Assembly (NCBI GenBank): GCA_903642275.1
Contig: CAHJWK010000026.1
Coordinates: 1 to 45,363 of the forward strand
Origin: Chitinophagaceae bacterium
GTDB taxonomy: Bacteria > Bacteroidota > Bacteroidia > Chitinophagales > Chitinophagaceae
DNA: 45,363 nt
Direction of reading: 5' to 3'
Position numbers and translations under genes: made by a program. The notes under the pieces are model-generated. The model did no database searches. It worked only from the letters and a program-made list of their open reading frames with translations, and was not told where the DNA came from. Shown here piece by piece: positions 1 through 8,214 of the stretch (positions are counted from its first letter, which is position 1; each line of letters starts with the position of its first letter).

Positions 1-752
1 CAGCGCAGTTTCCAACAGATACAATGAATGCTGTATTGATAAATAAAACGGCTGCAACAAAATTAGGATGGACACCAGAAGAGGCTGTTGGCAAATGGAT
101 TCAGAATACAGTCCTCGATTCATTAAAGCGTAAAATAATTGGCGTAGTAAATGACTTTAATTTTCAATCATTAAAGCAAAATATTGACGCGCTGGTTATT
201 TCGCCGGCAATGGATAGAAGAGTGATTCTCGTAAAGTTGAATGCAGGCAACATACAAGCTGATGTTACTTTAATAAAAAATGAATACAATAAAGTTGCAC
301 CTGCTTTTCCTTTTGAATATAAATTTTTAGATCAGCAGTTTGATGACATGTATAAGAAAGATCTTCATCAGCAATTTATCTTATCTGTATTTGCAGGCCT
401 TGCCATTTTTGTTGCCTGTCTTGGTTTATTTGGATTAGCCTCTTTCACCGCAACAAAACGTTTTAAAGAAATTGGTGTAAGAAAAGTGCTCGGTTCATCT
501 GTTCAAAGCATAGTTGTGTTGTTATCAAAAGATTTATTGAAACCTGTGATGATAGCAACATGCATTGCATTACCTCTTGGTTACTGGATAATGAATAAAT
601 GGCTGCAAAAATTCGCTTATAAAACAACACTAAGCTGGTGGGTTTTTGCTTTAGCTGCATTAATAACATTTGCGATAGCTTTAATAACTGTAAGCATCAA
701 AGCAATAAAAGCAGCAATAGCAAACCCGGTAAAGAGTTTAAGAACAGAATGA
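1..752 (+). CDS. ABC transporter permease, FtsX/MacB-type (5' truncated by window edge)
   Basis: C-terminal part of an efflux-type ABC permease. The reading frame is open from the first bases of the window (codons run in frame from base 3), so the ATG at 24 is internal and the true start lies upstream. Visible parts are the end of the second periplasmic MacB-type domain, with the family signature around GVVNDFNFQSL, then three membrane segments. The cytoplasmic loop after the first of these carries KEIGVRKVLGSS, which is typical of FtsX-domain permeases. The protein ends in KAAIANPVKSLRTE, a tail shared almost exactly with the next four genes and with the permease at 23012-25414. It is the first of five same-strand paralogues, and no ATPase lies beside it within the window. 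Family assignment is sure; the exported substrate is unknown. Confidence 0.93.
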   Translation, partial: AQFPTDTMNAVLINKTAATKLGWTPEEAVGKWIQNTVLDSLKRKIIGVVNDFNFQSLKQNIDALVISPAMDRRVILVKLNAGNIQADVTLIKNEYNKVAPAFPFEYKFLDQQFDDMYKKDLHQQFILSVFAGLAIFVACLGLFGLASFTATKRFKEIGVRKVLGSSVQSIVVLLSKDLLKPVMIATCIALPLGYWIMNKWLQKFAYKTTLSWWVFALAALITFAIALITVSIKAIKAAIANPVKSLRTE

Positions 753-755
753 ATA

Positions 756-804
756 ACGTTAGACGTGAAAAGTGAATAAGTAAATCATACATCAGAAATT
801 AAAC
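756..804 (+). repeat. weak 7-bp-period repeat in permease spacer
   Basis: The spacer between the first two permeases can be cut into heptads: ACGTTAG, ACGTGAA, AAGTGAA, TAAGTAA, ATCATAC, ATCAGAA, ATTAAAC. Some neighbours match at 5-6 of 7 positions (first to second, second to third, fifth to sixth); others hardly match. The pattern is suggestive and is supported mainly by the clearer heptads at 8171-8205 and 19341-19375. Confidence 0.3.
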
Positions 805-807
805 GTT

Positions 808-3177
808 ATGTTCAAAAATTATTTCAAAACATCATGGCGCAGCATTTGGAAAAACAAAACAACTGCGATCATTAATATAGCAGGATTGTCTGTTGGAATG
901 GCTGCGGCAGTGCTCATTTTTATATGGGTGCAGAATGAAATGAACTTTGATAATTATCATGAAGATGCTGATAATATTTACCGGCTTACAACAAACATTA
1001 AAACGGAAGGATGGACCTGGGAAACAACGCCTTTACTGCTTGCTGATGTAATTAAAAAAGATATTCCCGGTGTTGAAAAAGTAGCAAGATTAAATTCTGG
1101 TTTACCTGTGTTTAATATCAATAATAATCTTTCGTATGAAAAGAACTGTGCGTATGTTGATAATGATTGGTTTAATATTTTTCACTATGATTTTATAGAA
1201 GGCAATGCTGCTGCTTTTGCGAATGACGCAAACAGTATCATTCTTACACAATCTGAAGCAAAGAAATATTTTGGTAACCGTAAGCTTGTTGGAACAGTAA
1301 TTCATGCAGACAGTTTGAATCTTGTGGTGAAAGGTGTTATTAAAGATGCGCCGGCTAATTCAAGTTTCCAATACACTGCATTTATTCCGTTAGCTAATCT
1401 TTTATTAAATGCTGACAGAAAAGCAAACGATGAACAATGGGGGAATGCTAACTATATAACGTTTATAAAAACAAAGCCGGGTGTAAGTACAGCTTCGTTA
1501 ACAAAAAAACTCACATCTGAATATCAAAAAAATGCAGCAGATACCGGAACAACCGTCAGCATAACCAATTTAAAAGACATGCATTTTGAAACAGAGCTGC
1601 AGTCTTCTTTTTTTATAAGTGGTAATAAAAATTCTGTTTATATTTTTAGCGTGCTTGGTATTTTATTGTTGCTGATTGCCTGTATAAATTATGTAAACTT
1701 AACTACTGCAAAAGCAAGCCTGCGTGCAAAAGAAGTAAGTGTAAGAAAAATTGTTGGCGCTAACCGTTTGCATTTGTTTTATCAGTTTTTAGCGGAGGCA
1801 TTATTGATTAGTTTTATTTCGCTGTTGATAACATTAGTGCTTGTTCATACCAGTCTTCCGGCTTTCAATTCAATTACGAATAAAAGTTTTGAATTACCCC
1901 TAACATCACCTAATTTATGGAAAGTTATTGGTGTAACATTGTTATCCGCATTTTTATTAAACAGCATTTACCCGGCATTGGTGTTATCATCTTTTAAACC
2001 ATTAAATGTTTTCAGAGGTTTTACCATTTTAAAATTAAAAGACAGTTATCTAAGAAAGGGATTGGTAACTATTCAGTTTGCCATTTCTGTTATATTAATT
2101 GCAGGCACAATTATCATCTACAAACAAATGCAGTTCATTCAGCAAACAAATCCTGGTTACAATAAATCGCAGGTATTAATAACGCATGTGCCGGAGAACA
2201 TAGATTACAGCAAAAAAAATGAAATGGCTGATGCAATAAAGCAGGATTTGTTAATGCAAAGCAGCATACAGAATGTTTCAATGGCAAATCAATCTATTGA
2301 AAATATTGGCAGTTATTCAACCGGCAGCGCAGACTGGGATGGACATGATACTTTATTCAATCCAAAAATTGCCCAACTTTCAACAGACGCAGACTTTATC
2401 AATACCATGCAATTGAAAATGAAAGAAGGAAGATGGTTTGATAAAAGAACCATAGATAAAAATAATGTAGTGCTGAACGAAGAAGCGGTTAAAGAATTAA
2501 AAATTCATCAACCGTACATTGGGCAACGATTTACATGGAAAGGAAACGTAGGGCAGATTATAGGAATTGTAAAAGATTTCAAGTATAAAAGCCTGCATGA
2601 TAAAACAGGTCCGCTGGTAGTATTTCAAAATCCGGACTGGTACAATACATTCATCATACGCATTGCACCGCATAGTGCATCGCAGGCAATTAACTCATTG
2701 CAAAACACATGGAAAAAGATGTTGCCGGGCAGCCCTGTTGAATATAGTTTTTTAGATGACAGCTTTAATGAATTATATAAAGATGACAGGCTAACATCAA
2801 CATTAATTTTAGTATTTGCAATTATAGCTATTGCTATTTCTTGTCTTGGTTTGTTTGGTCTTGCAACGTTTACAGCAGAGCAGCGTTCAAAAGAAATCGG
2901 CATTCGCAAAGTGCTGGGCGCAAGTGTTACAGGCATCACGCAACTGCTTATCAAAGATTTTTTAAAGCTGGTAATCGCAGCTATTGTTATTGCATCACCT
3001 GTTGCATGGCTTGCAATGAGCAGATGGCTGCAGGATTTTGCCTATCGCATAAACGTCAGCTGGTGGATGTTTGCCCTGTCGGGTTTATTCGCTGTTGTTA
3101 TTGCTTTAGTAACGATAAGTTTCCAGGCAATTAAAGCGGCAATAGCAAATCCTGTTACGAGTTTGAGAACGGAATAG
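808..3177 (+). CDS. ABC transporter permease, FtsX/MacB-type
   Basis: Inner-membrane subunit of an ABC exporter, 789 residues, the usual size of the Bacteroidota double-FtsX permeases. Order seen: a short basic N-terminus (MFKNYFKTSWRSIWKNK), TM1 at about 19-41, a first periplasmic MacB-like domain to about 270, three TMs at about 276-392, TM5 at about 416-437, a second periplasmic domain with GIVKDFKYKSL, and three final TMs from about 670. The cytoplasmic loop has KEIGIRKVLGAS and the tail is KAAIANPVTSLRTE. The ATG follows the previous stop by 55 nt with no Shine-Dalgarno sequence, as is normal in the phylum. It lies in series with same-strand paralogues and is probably co-transcribed. Such proteins pair with a LolD-like ATPase; the nearest one in this window is at 25498-26175. 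Substrate unknown. Confidence 0.95.
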   Translation: MFKNYFKTSWRSIWKNKTTAIINIAGLSVGMAAAVLIFIWVQNEMNFDNYHEDADNIYRLTTNIKTEGWTWETTPLLLADVIKKDIPGVEKVARLNSGLPVFNINNNLSYEKNCAYVDNDWFNIFHYDFIEGNAAAFANDANSIILTQSEAKKYFGNRKLVGTVIHADSLNLVVKGVIKDAPANSSFQYTAFIPLANLLLNADRKANDEQWGNANYITFIKTKPGVSTASLTKKLTSEYQKNAADTGTTVSITNLKDMHFETELQSSFFISGNKNSVYIFSVLGILLLLIACINYVNLTTAKASLRAKEVSVRKIVGANRLHLFYQFLAEALLISFISLLITLVLVHTSLPAFNSITNKSFELPLTSPNLWKVIGVTLLSAFLLNSIYPALVLSSFKPLNVFRGFTILKLKDSYLRKGLVTIQFAISVILIAGTIIIYKQMQFIQQTNPGYNKSQVLITHVPENIDYSKKNEMADAIKQDLLMQSSIQNVSMANQSIENIGSYSTGSADWDGHDTLFNPKIAQLSTDADFINTMQLKMKEGRWFDKRTIDKNNVVLNEEAVKELKIHQPYIGQRFTWKGNVGQIIGIVKDFKYKSLHDKTGPLVVFQNPDWYNTFIIRIAPHSASQAINSLQNTWKKMLPGSPVEYSFLDDSFNELYKDDRLTSTLILVFAIIAIAISCLGLFGLATFTAEQRSKEIGIRKVLGASVTGITQLLIKDFLKLVIAAIVIASPVAWLAMSRWLQDFAYRINVSWWMFALSGLFAVVIALVTISFQAIKAAIANPVTSLRTE

Positions 3178-3234
3178 TTTGACCTGGGATTTATAAATTA
3201 AAAAATTATAAGATAGATACATCAGAAGATTTTT

Positions 3235-5658
3235 ATGCTAAAGAATTATTTCAAAATTGCGTTGCGGAATATTGTCAATCATCGCATTTATTCTTTTATA
3301 AATATTATCGGTTTATCAACAGGTATTGCTTTTACATTATTAATTGGTGCTTATATATGGAGCGAATTAAATGTAAACAAAGAAGTACCAAATGAGAACC
3401 GGATATTTTTATTAGAAAGCCGGAATAAAGATGGCGGCGCTGATTATACTTCTTATGTTCCAAATCCATTATCAAAAACATTGAATGATGAATATCCCAA
3501 TCTTGTTACAAACTACTATCGCTGGTTATGGAAAAATGTACCCGTATCAAATGGTGACAAACATTTCAGGGATAACATTCAGCTTGGCGACACGACTTTT
3601 ATGAGCATGTTTGGTTTTAAGTTATTGTATGGAAACATACATACTGTTTTTAAAGAAACAAATGCAGTTGTTATAACAAAGGAAAAAGCCTTGCAGTATT
3701 TTAATACTGCGAATGCGGTTGGCAATATATTAACCATAGAAAATACTAATGGGGATAAGCTAAGTTTTATCGTAACAGGCGTATTAGAAAATCTTCCTTC
3801 AAATTCCATCACAACCACACAGGCTGCAGATAAATCCGGAACTAACAATTCTATTTTTTTGCCTATATCAGCTTTAAAAAACTGGCAGCAAAATGATGAA
3901 CTGCTTGACTGGAATACTGCAAAAATTTCTTATGTGCAATTACATAAAGGCATTAGTCCAAATGATTTAATAAAGCCACTGCAACAGCTTCTTAAATTAC
4001 ATACATCACCTGAAGTTCAGCGAAGCATGCTGCTTCGTTTTGTTCCGTTATCTGATACTTATCTTGATGCTAATAATTGCACAGCAAAGAAAATGATTTA
4101 TACCCTTTCTCTAACTGCTTTATTTATACTGTTGATGGCAGTTGTAAACTTCATAAATATTTCCATCGGTAACTCATCATCAAGACTAAAAGAAATTGGA
4201 TTACGCAAAGTTTTTGGCAGTGAAAAAAAGCAATTGGTTTTACAATTTTTAATTGAGTCATTCATAATTGTATTTATAGCAGCCTGTTTTTCATTAATTA
4301 TTTATCTGTTATTGCAGCCTTTCTTCAGTAGTTTTATTGGCAAAAGCATTCCTTCGTTATTTTCTTTCCCACTTTATTTTATTGGTATTTTAATTCTGTT
4401 TGTTATTGTTATTGGGTTGATGTCAGGCTTTTACCCTGCCCTCATTTTATCATCCATACAAATTGCAGATTCTGTAAAAGGAAAGCTTAAAGCCGCAAAT
4501 GAAAATATACTATTAAGAAAAGTTTTTATGGGCTTCCAGTTTTTAATTGCCCTTGTTGTTTTTATATCAGCCATCATAATTTCAAAACAGGTTTCATACG
4601 ATATAAATACTGATTTAGGTTTTGATAAAGAGCAGTTACTAAATGTTTGGCTGCCGCGTAAGTGGACAATTGATGGTGTTAGAAAAATTGAAACCGTTAG
4701 AGATGAATTAACTGCCCTACCTGGTGTTGTAAGCGCATCAGTTAATTATACTGTTCCGGGCTGGAATGCTTCAGATGTTCCTGAGTTTTATAAACAAGGT
4801 GATAATGATGAAAATACAATAGGAACCTTCGGAATTATAACAGATGCTAGATATGCGGAAACCTTTAAGATCCCATTGCTTGCAGGAAAATTTTTCAGCG
4901 GTTCAGATGTTGTGAGTGACTCTTCTTCCATTGTAATCAATCAAACATTATTAAAAGATTTAGGCTGGCATAATGCTTATGAAGCAATCGGAAAATCTAT
5001 TATAAATTCTAATGATAATAAAAGCTATACAATTAGTGGAGTAGTAAAAGATTTTCATGTTGAATCAAAACAGGTAACTATACAACCGCTGGCGTTTCTG
5101 AATATATTTCAAACTAACAGCTACCGCTATCTTTCTATAAGAATCAGGCCGGGCAATACGCAACAAACGATTGAGGCGCTACAAAAAAAATGGTCTGTTT
5201 TAGAACCAGATGAAGCGTTTAAATTTTCGTTTATGGATGAAACAATGGAGATGATTTATAAATCAGATATACAGTTGAAGAATGCATCATACCTGGCAAC
5301 CATACTTGCAATTATCATCGTGCTACTTGGCACTGTCAGCATTATCTCTTTAAACATCGCAAAGCGCACAAAAGAAATCGGTATAAGAAAAGTGTTAGGT
5401 GCATCAGTTATAAACATTCTTTCATTATTTGTAAAAGATGTTTTAATACTGATAACTTTTGCGGCGTTAATTGCTTTTCCGGCTGCTTATTTAATAATGA
5501 AGTTCTGGCTTAATAATTACGCTTACAGAATTAATATTAACGGCTATCCTTTTATAATTGTATTTCTTTTTATGACACTTGTAGTAACGCTGCTTATAAT
5601 ATTTCAAACAGTAAAAGCAGCAATAGCAAACCCTGTGAAAAGTTTAAAAACAGAATGA
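3235..5658 (+). CDS. ABC transporter permease, FtsX/MacB-type
   Basis: Third permease of the series, 807 residues with the same eight-TM, two-periplasmic-domain plan. Seen: N-terminal MLKNYFKIALRNI, TM1 at about 20-42, KEIGLRKVFGSEKK in the first FtsX loop and KEIGIRKVLGASV in the second, GVVKDFHVESK in the second periplasmic domain, and the tail KAAIANPVKSLKTE. It is more diverged than its neighbours (Asn- and Lys-rich first periplasmic domain, SLKTE in place of SLRTE), so the array is not a fresh amplification. The spacer before it ends in ATACATCAGAA, an 11-mer also found before the previous gene. It has no dedicated ATPase beside it. Exporter role follows from family; substrate cannot be inferred. 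Confidence 0.95.
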   Translation: MLKNYFKIALRNIVNHRIYSFINIIGLSTGIAFTLLIGAYIWSELNVNKEVPNENRIFLLESRNKDGGADYTSYVPNPLSKTLNDEYPNLVTNYYRWLWKNVPVSNGDKHFRDNIQLGDTTFMSMFGFKLLYGNIHTVFKETNAVVITKEKALQYFNTANAVGNILTIENTNGDKLSFIVTGVLENLPSNSITTTQAADKSGTNNSIFLPISALKNWQQNDELLDWNTAKISYVQLHKGISPNDLIKPLQQLLKLHTSPEVQRSMLLRFVPLSDTYLDANNCTAKKMIYTLSLTALFILLMAVVNFINISIGNSSSRLKEIGLRKVFGSEKKQLVLQFLIESFIIVFIAACFSLIIYLLLQPFFSSFIGKSIPSLFSFPLYFIGILILFVIVIGLMSGFYPALILSSIQIADSVKGKLKAANENILLRKVFMGFQFLIALVVFISAIIISKQVSYDINTDLGFDKEQLLNVWLPRKWTIDGVRKIETVRDELTALPGVVSASVNYTVPGWNASDVPEFYKQGDNDENTIGTFGIITDARYAETFKIPLLAGKFFSGSDVVSDSSSIVINQTLLKDLGWHNAYEAIGKSIINSNDNKSYTISGVVKDFHVESKQVTIQPLAFLNIFQTNSYRYLSIRIRPGNTQQTIEALQKKWSVLEPDEAFKFSFMDETMEMIYKSDIQLKNASYLATILAIIIVLLGTVSIISLNIAKRTKEIGIRKVLGASVINILSLFVKDVLILITFAALIAFPAAYLIMKFWLNNYAYRININGYPFIIVFLFMTLVVTLLIIFQTVKAAIANPVKSLKTE

Positions 5659-5699
5659 TGAATCATCAATTACGAATATTAATATTATCCATTATAAAC
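5658..5699 (+). repeat. weak 7-bp-period repeat in permease spacer
   Basis: Directly after the stop codon the spacer reads as heptads ATGAATC, ATCAATT, ACGAATA, TTAATAT, TATCCAT, TATAAAC. The first three agree at most positions (A-x-x-A-A-T-x), after which the pattern fades. Low-complexity AT bias alone could produce part of this, so it is kept only in view of the two strong heptad arrays elsewhere in the window. Confidence 0.3.
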
Positions 5700-5706
5700 C
5701 ATTTCT

Positions 5707-8166
5707 ATGTTTAAAAATTATTTAAAAATTGCATGGCGTAATCTTCTTAAACGAAAAGGTTATACGTTCATCAATATAGCCGGGCTTGCAACCGGCATGG
5801 CTGCCTGTTTACTGATTGTTTTGTTTATACATAGTGAATTAGGTTATGACAGCTTTGAGAAGAATGCATCAAATATTTATCGCATTGCGTTGGAACGTCG
5901 TTATCCCGGCCGTTCAAGCATGTATGCTATTATACCTCAATCTCTCGGGCAGGCAGTGCAAAGAGAAAACCCTGAAGTGCAGGAGACCGTAAGGCTTTTT
6001 GATTTTACCGGCAACGGTACTTTTATTTTTCGCATTGGCAATAAGACTTATGAAGAAGAGCACGTATTAGGCGTTGATTCAAACTTCTTCCGCCTTTTCA
6101 CATGCACGATGCTTGCGGGAGACAGTGCGTCAGCTTTAATGCAACACAACAGCGTTGTAATTACAGAAACCACTGCAAAGAAATTATACGGCTCAGTTAC
6201 CAATGCTATTAACAAACAATTCCAGGCAAACGGTAATAACAACACTGTCAATAATTTTTTGATAACAGGAATTTGTAGGGACTGGCCGCTCAACTCTCAT
6301 TTTAAATTTAATATGCTTGTTTCAAATGCAGGACAGGGTTTTGCGCAACAGGAAAATTATATTGGGTTTGCTGCAAGTACATATTTATTATTAAATCCAC
6401 ATGCATCGCCTGCAGCACTGGAAGCTAAGTTGCCGGATGTTTTAAAGAAATATGTTGCGGGGCAAATAGCACAAAACTTTGGTGAAAGCTTTGAACAGTT
6501 TCAGGAAGCAGGAAACGGTTACCGTTACTTTTTGCAACCACTGCAAAAAATTCATCTTACTTCCAATCTTGAATCTGAGCTTGATGTTAATAGTAGCATT
6601 ACAACTATTTACATTTTCAGCATTGTTGCAGCCTTTATTTTATTGCTTGCATGTATCAACTTCATCAATCTGTCAACAGCACGTTCAGTAGAGCGTGCAA
6701 AAGAGGTAGGCATAAGAAAAACATTCGGCTCGGAAAGAAAATCGCTGATATGGCAGTTCTTAATTGAATCAGTAATGCTTAGCTTAATAAGCATTGTACT
6801 TGCATTTATATTGATGTTGCTGTTATTGCCTTTATTCAACCAGTTAACAGGCAAACAGCTTACGCTGCTTTATTTTCTTGATGCTTCAAAAATTATGTTC
6901 CTGTTGCTGTTTGCAATAATTGTTGGTGTGATTGCGGGCTTGTACCCGGCACTGGTGCTTTCATCATTCAAGCCAATACTAATTTTAAAAGGAAGATTTA
7001 AATCAAGCCGCTTTGGGTTGTTACTACGCAACGGTTTGGTTGTTTTTCAATTCGCTATTTCAGTAATGCTTATAATATCAACCATACTTATAAACAAGCA
7101 GATGAATTTTATGCTGGGCGCAGAATTAGGTTTTAAAAAAGATAATATTGTTACGCTGCAAAACGCAGGTTTTTTAAATAAGCAAACCAACGCTTTTAAA
7201 AATGATTTACTTGCAATACCTGGTGTTCAAATGGCAAGCAGTAATTCAAGCATGCCGGATGGCCAGGGATTTTTTGGGGTAAGCTTTTTACCTGAAGTTT
7301 CAAAAGAATCTGTTACCGGCAGGGGTTTATTTACAGATGATAAATATGCATCATTATTAAACCTGCAACTAAAAGAAGGAAGGTATTTTTCAAAAGATTT
7401 TGGTACTGATTCGCTGGCAATTCTTATTAATGAAAAAGCAGTAAAGGATTTAAATCTTACACATCCGCTTGGCACAAGACTTACTTCGCAGGATGCAGGT
7501 TTTAGCGCACCCGATGGCAAGCCATTTTTTTATACCGTGATTGGTGTAGTAAAAGATTTTCATTATCAAACAATGCAGCAGCAGGTTGCTCCTTTATTTA
7601 TTATTAACACAGCACGCTTTAATAATATATCCAACTTAATGGCAGTGCGTATTAAATCTTCAAACTTTAATACAACTATCAGCAGCATTGAAAACCTCTG
7701 GAAAAAATATGTGCCGCAAAATTCTTTTCATTACAAATTTCTTGACCAGACAGTGGCAGCGCAATACAATGCTGAAGAAACAGCACGCAAAGTATTTACA
7801 ACATTTTCAATGTTAGCCATTTTTATTGCATGTATAGGTTTGCTTGGCCTTGCAGCTTTTACAACCCAACAGAGAACAAGAGAAATAAGTATAAGAAAAG
7901 TATTGGGAGCAAGTGTAAGTAATATCATTGCTATGTTGTCAAAAGATTTTTTAAGGCTCGTATTAATTGCTTCGCTAATCTCATTTCCTGTTGCATGGTT
8001 AGGTATGTACAAATGGTTGCAAAACTTTGCTTATCGTGTAAATATCAGCTGGTGGATATTTATTATCGCGGCATTAACGGCAACGTTTGTTGCATTAATA
8101 ACTATTAGCTTCCAGGCAATTAAAGCAGCATTAGCTAACCCGGTAAAAAGCTTAAGAGCAGAGTAA
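5707..8166 (+). CDS. ABC transporter permease, FtsX/MacB-type
   Basis: Fourth permease in the array, 819 residues, the longest of the set. It starts MFKNYLKIAWRNLLKRKGY and has TM1 at about 20-42, a first periplasmic domain to about 295, three TMs, a fifth TM around 445-465, a second periplasmic domain containing IGVVKDFHYQTM, and three C-terminal TMs. FtsX-loop signatures are KEVGIRKTFGSE and REISIRKVLGAS; the tail is KAALANPVKSLRAE. Spacing to neighbours is 48 nt on each side, which fits one transcript. By family it couples ATP hydrolysis by a separate LolD/MacB-type ATPase to periplasmic or envelope export. No specific substrate can be read from the sequence. Confidence 0.95.
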   Translation: MFKNYLKIAWRNLLKRKGYTFINIAGLATGMAACLLIVLFIHSELGYDSFEKNASNIYRIALERRYPGRSSMYAIIPQSLGQAVQRENPEVQETVRLFDFTGNGTFIFRIGNKTYEEEHVLGVDSNFFRLFTCTMLAGDSASALMQHNSVVITETTAKKLYGSVTNAINKQFQANGNNNTVNNFLITGICRDWPLNSHFKFNMLVSNAGQGFAQQENYIGFAASTYLLLNPHASPAALEAKLPDVLKKYVAGQIAQNFGESFEQFQEAGNGYRYFLQPLQKIHLTSNLESELDVNSSITTIYIFSIVAAFILLLACINFINLSTARSVERAKEVGIRKTFGSERKSLIWQFLIESVMLSLISIVLAFILMLLLLPLFNQLTGKQLTLLYFLDASKIMFLLLFAIIVGVIAGLYPALVLSSFKPILILKGRFKSSRFGLLLRNGLVVFQFAISVMLIISTILINKQMNFMLGAELGFKKDNIVTLQNAGFLNKQTNAFKNDLLAIPGVQMASSNSSMPDGQGFFGVSFLPEVSKESVTGRGLFTDDKYASLLNLQLKEGRYFSKDFGTDSLAILINEKAVKDLNLTHPLGTRLTSQDAGFSAPDGKPFFYTVIGVVKDFHYQTMQQQVAPLFIINTARFNNISNLMAVRIKSSNFNTTISSIENLWKKYVPQNSFHYKFLDQTVAAQYNAEETARKVFTTFSMLAIFIACIGLLGLAAFTTQQRTREISIRKVLGASVSNIIAMLSKDFLRLVLIASLISFPVAWLGMYKWLQNFAYRVNISWWIFIIAALTATFVALITISFQAIKAALANPVKSLRAE

Positions 8167-8170
8167 TAAT

Positions 8171-8205
8171 TAGCTAAAAGCTAATGGCCAATAGGTATTA
8201 GCTAA
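8171..8205 (+). repeat. five imperfect 7-bp tandem repeats
   Basis: Five consecutive heptads fill most of the spacer between two permease genes: TAGCTAA, AAGCTAA, TGGCCAA, TAGGTAT, TAGCTAA. Each differs from TAGCTAA at no more than two positions, and the last equals the first. The first two also form a hairpin-capable inverted repeat, ATTAGCT-AAA-AGCTAAT at 8169-8185. The layout resembles the short tandemly repeated heptanucleotides (STRR) known from cyanobacteria, but no homology to them is claimed. Function unknown; a transcript-processing or mRNA-stability hairpin between co-transcribed genes is possible. Confidence 0.6.
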
Positions 8206-8214
8206 ATAAAACTT

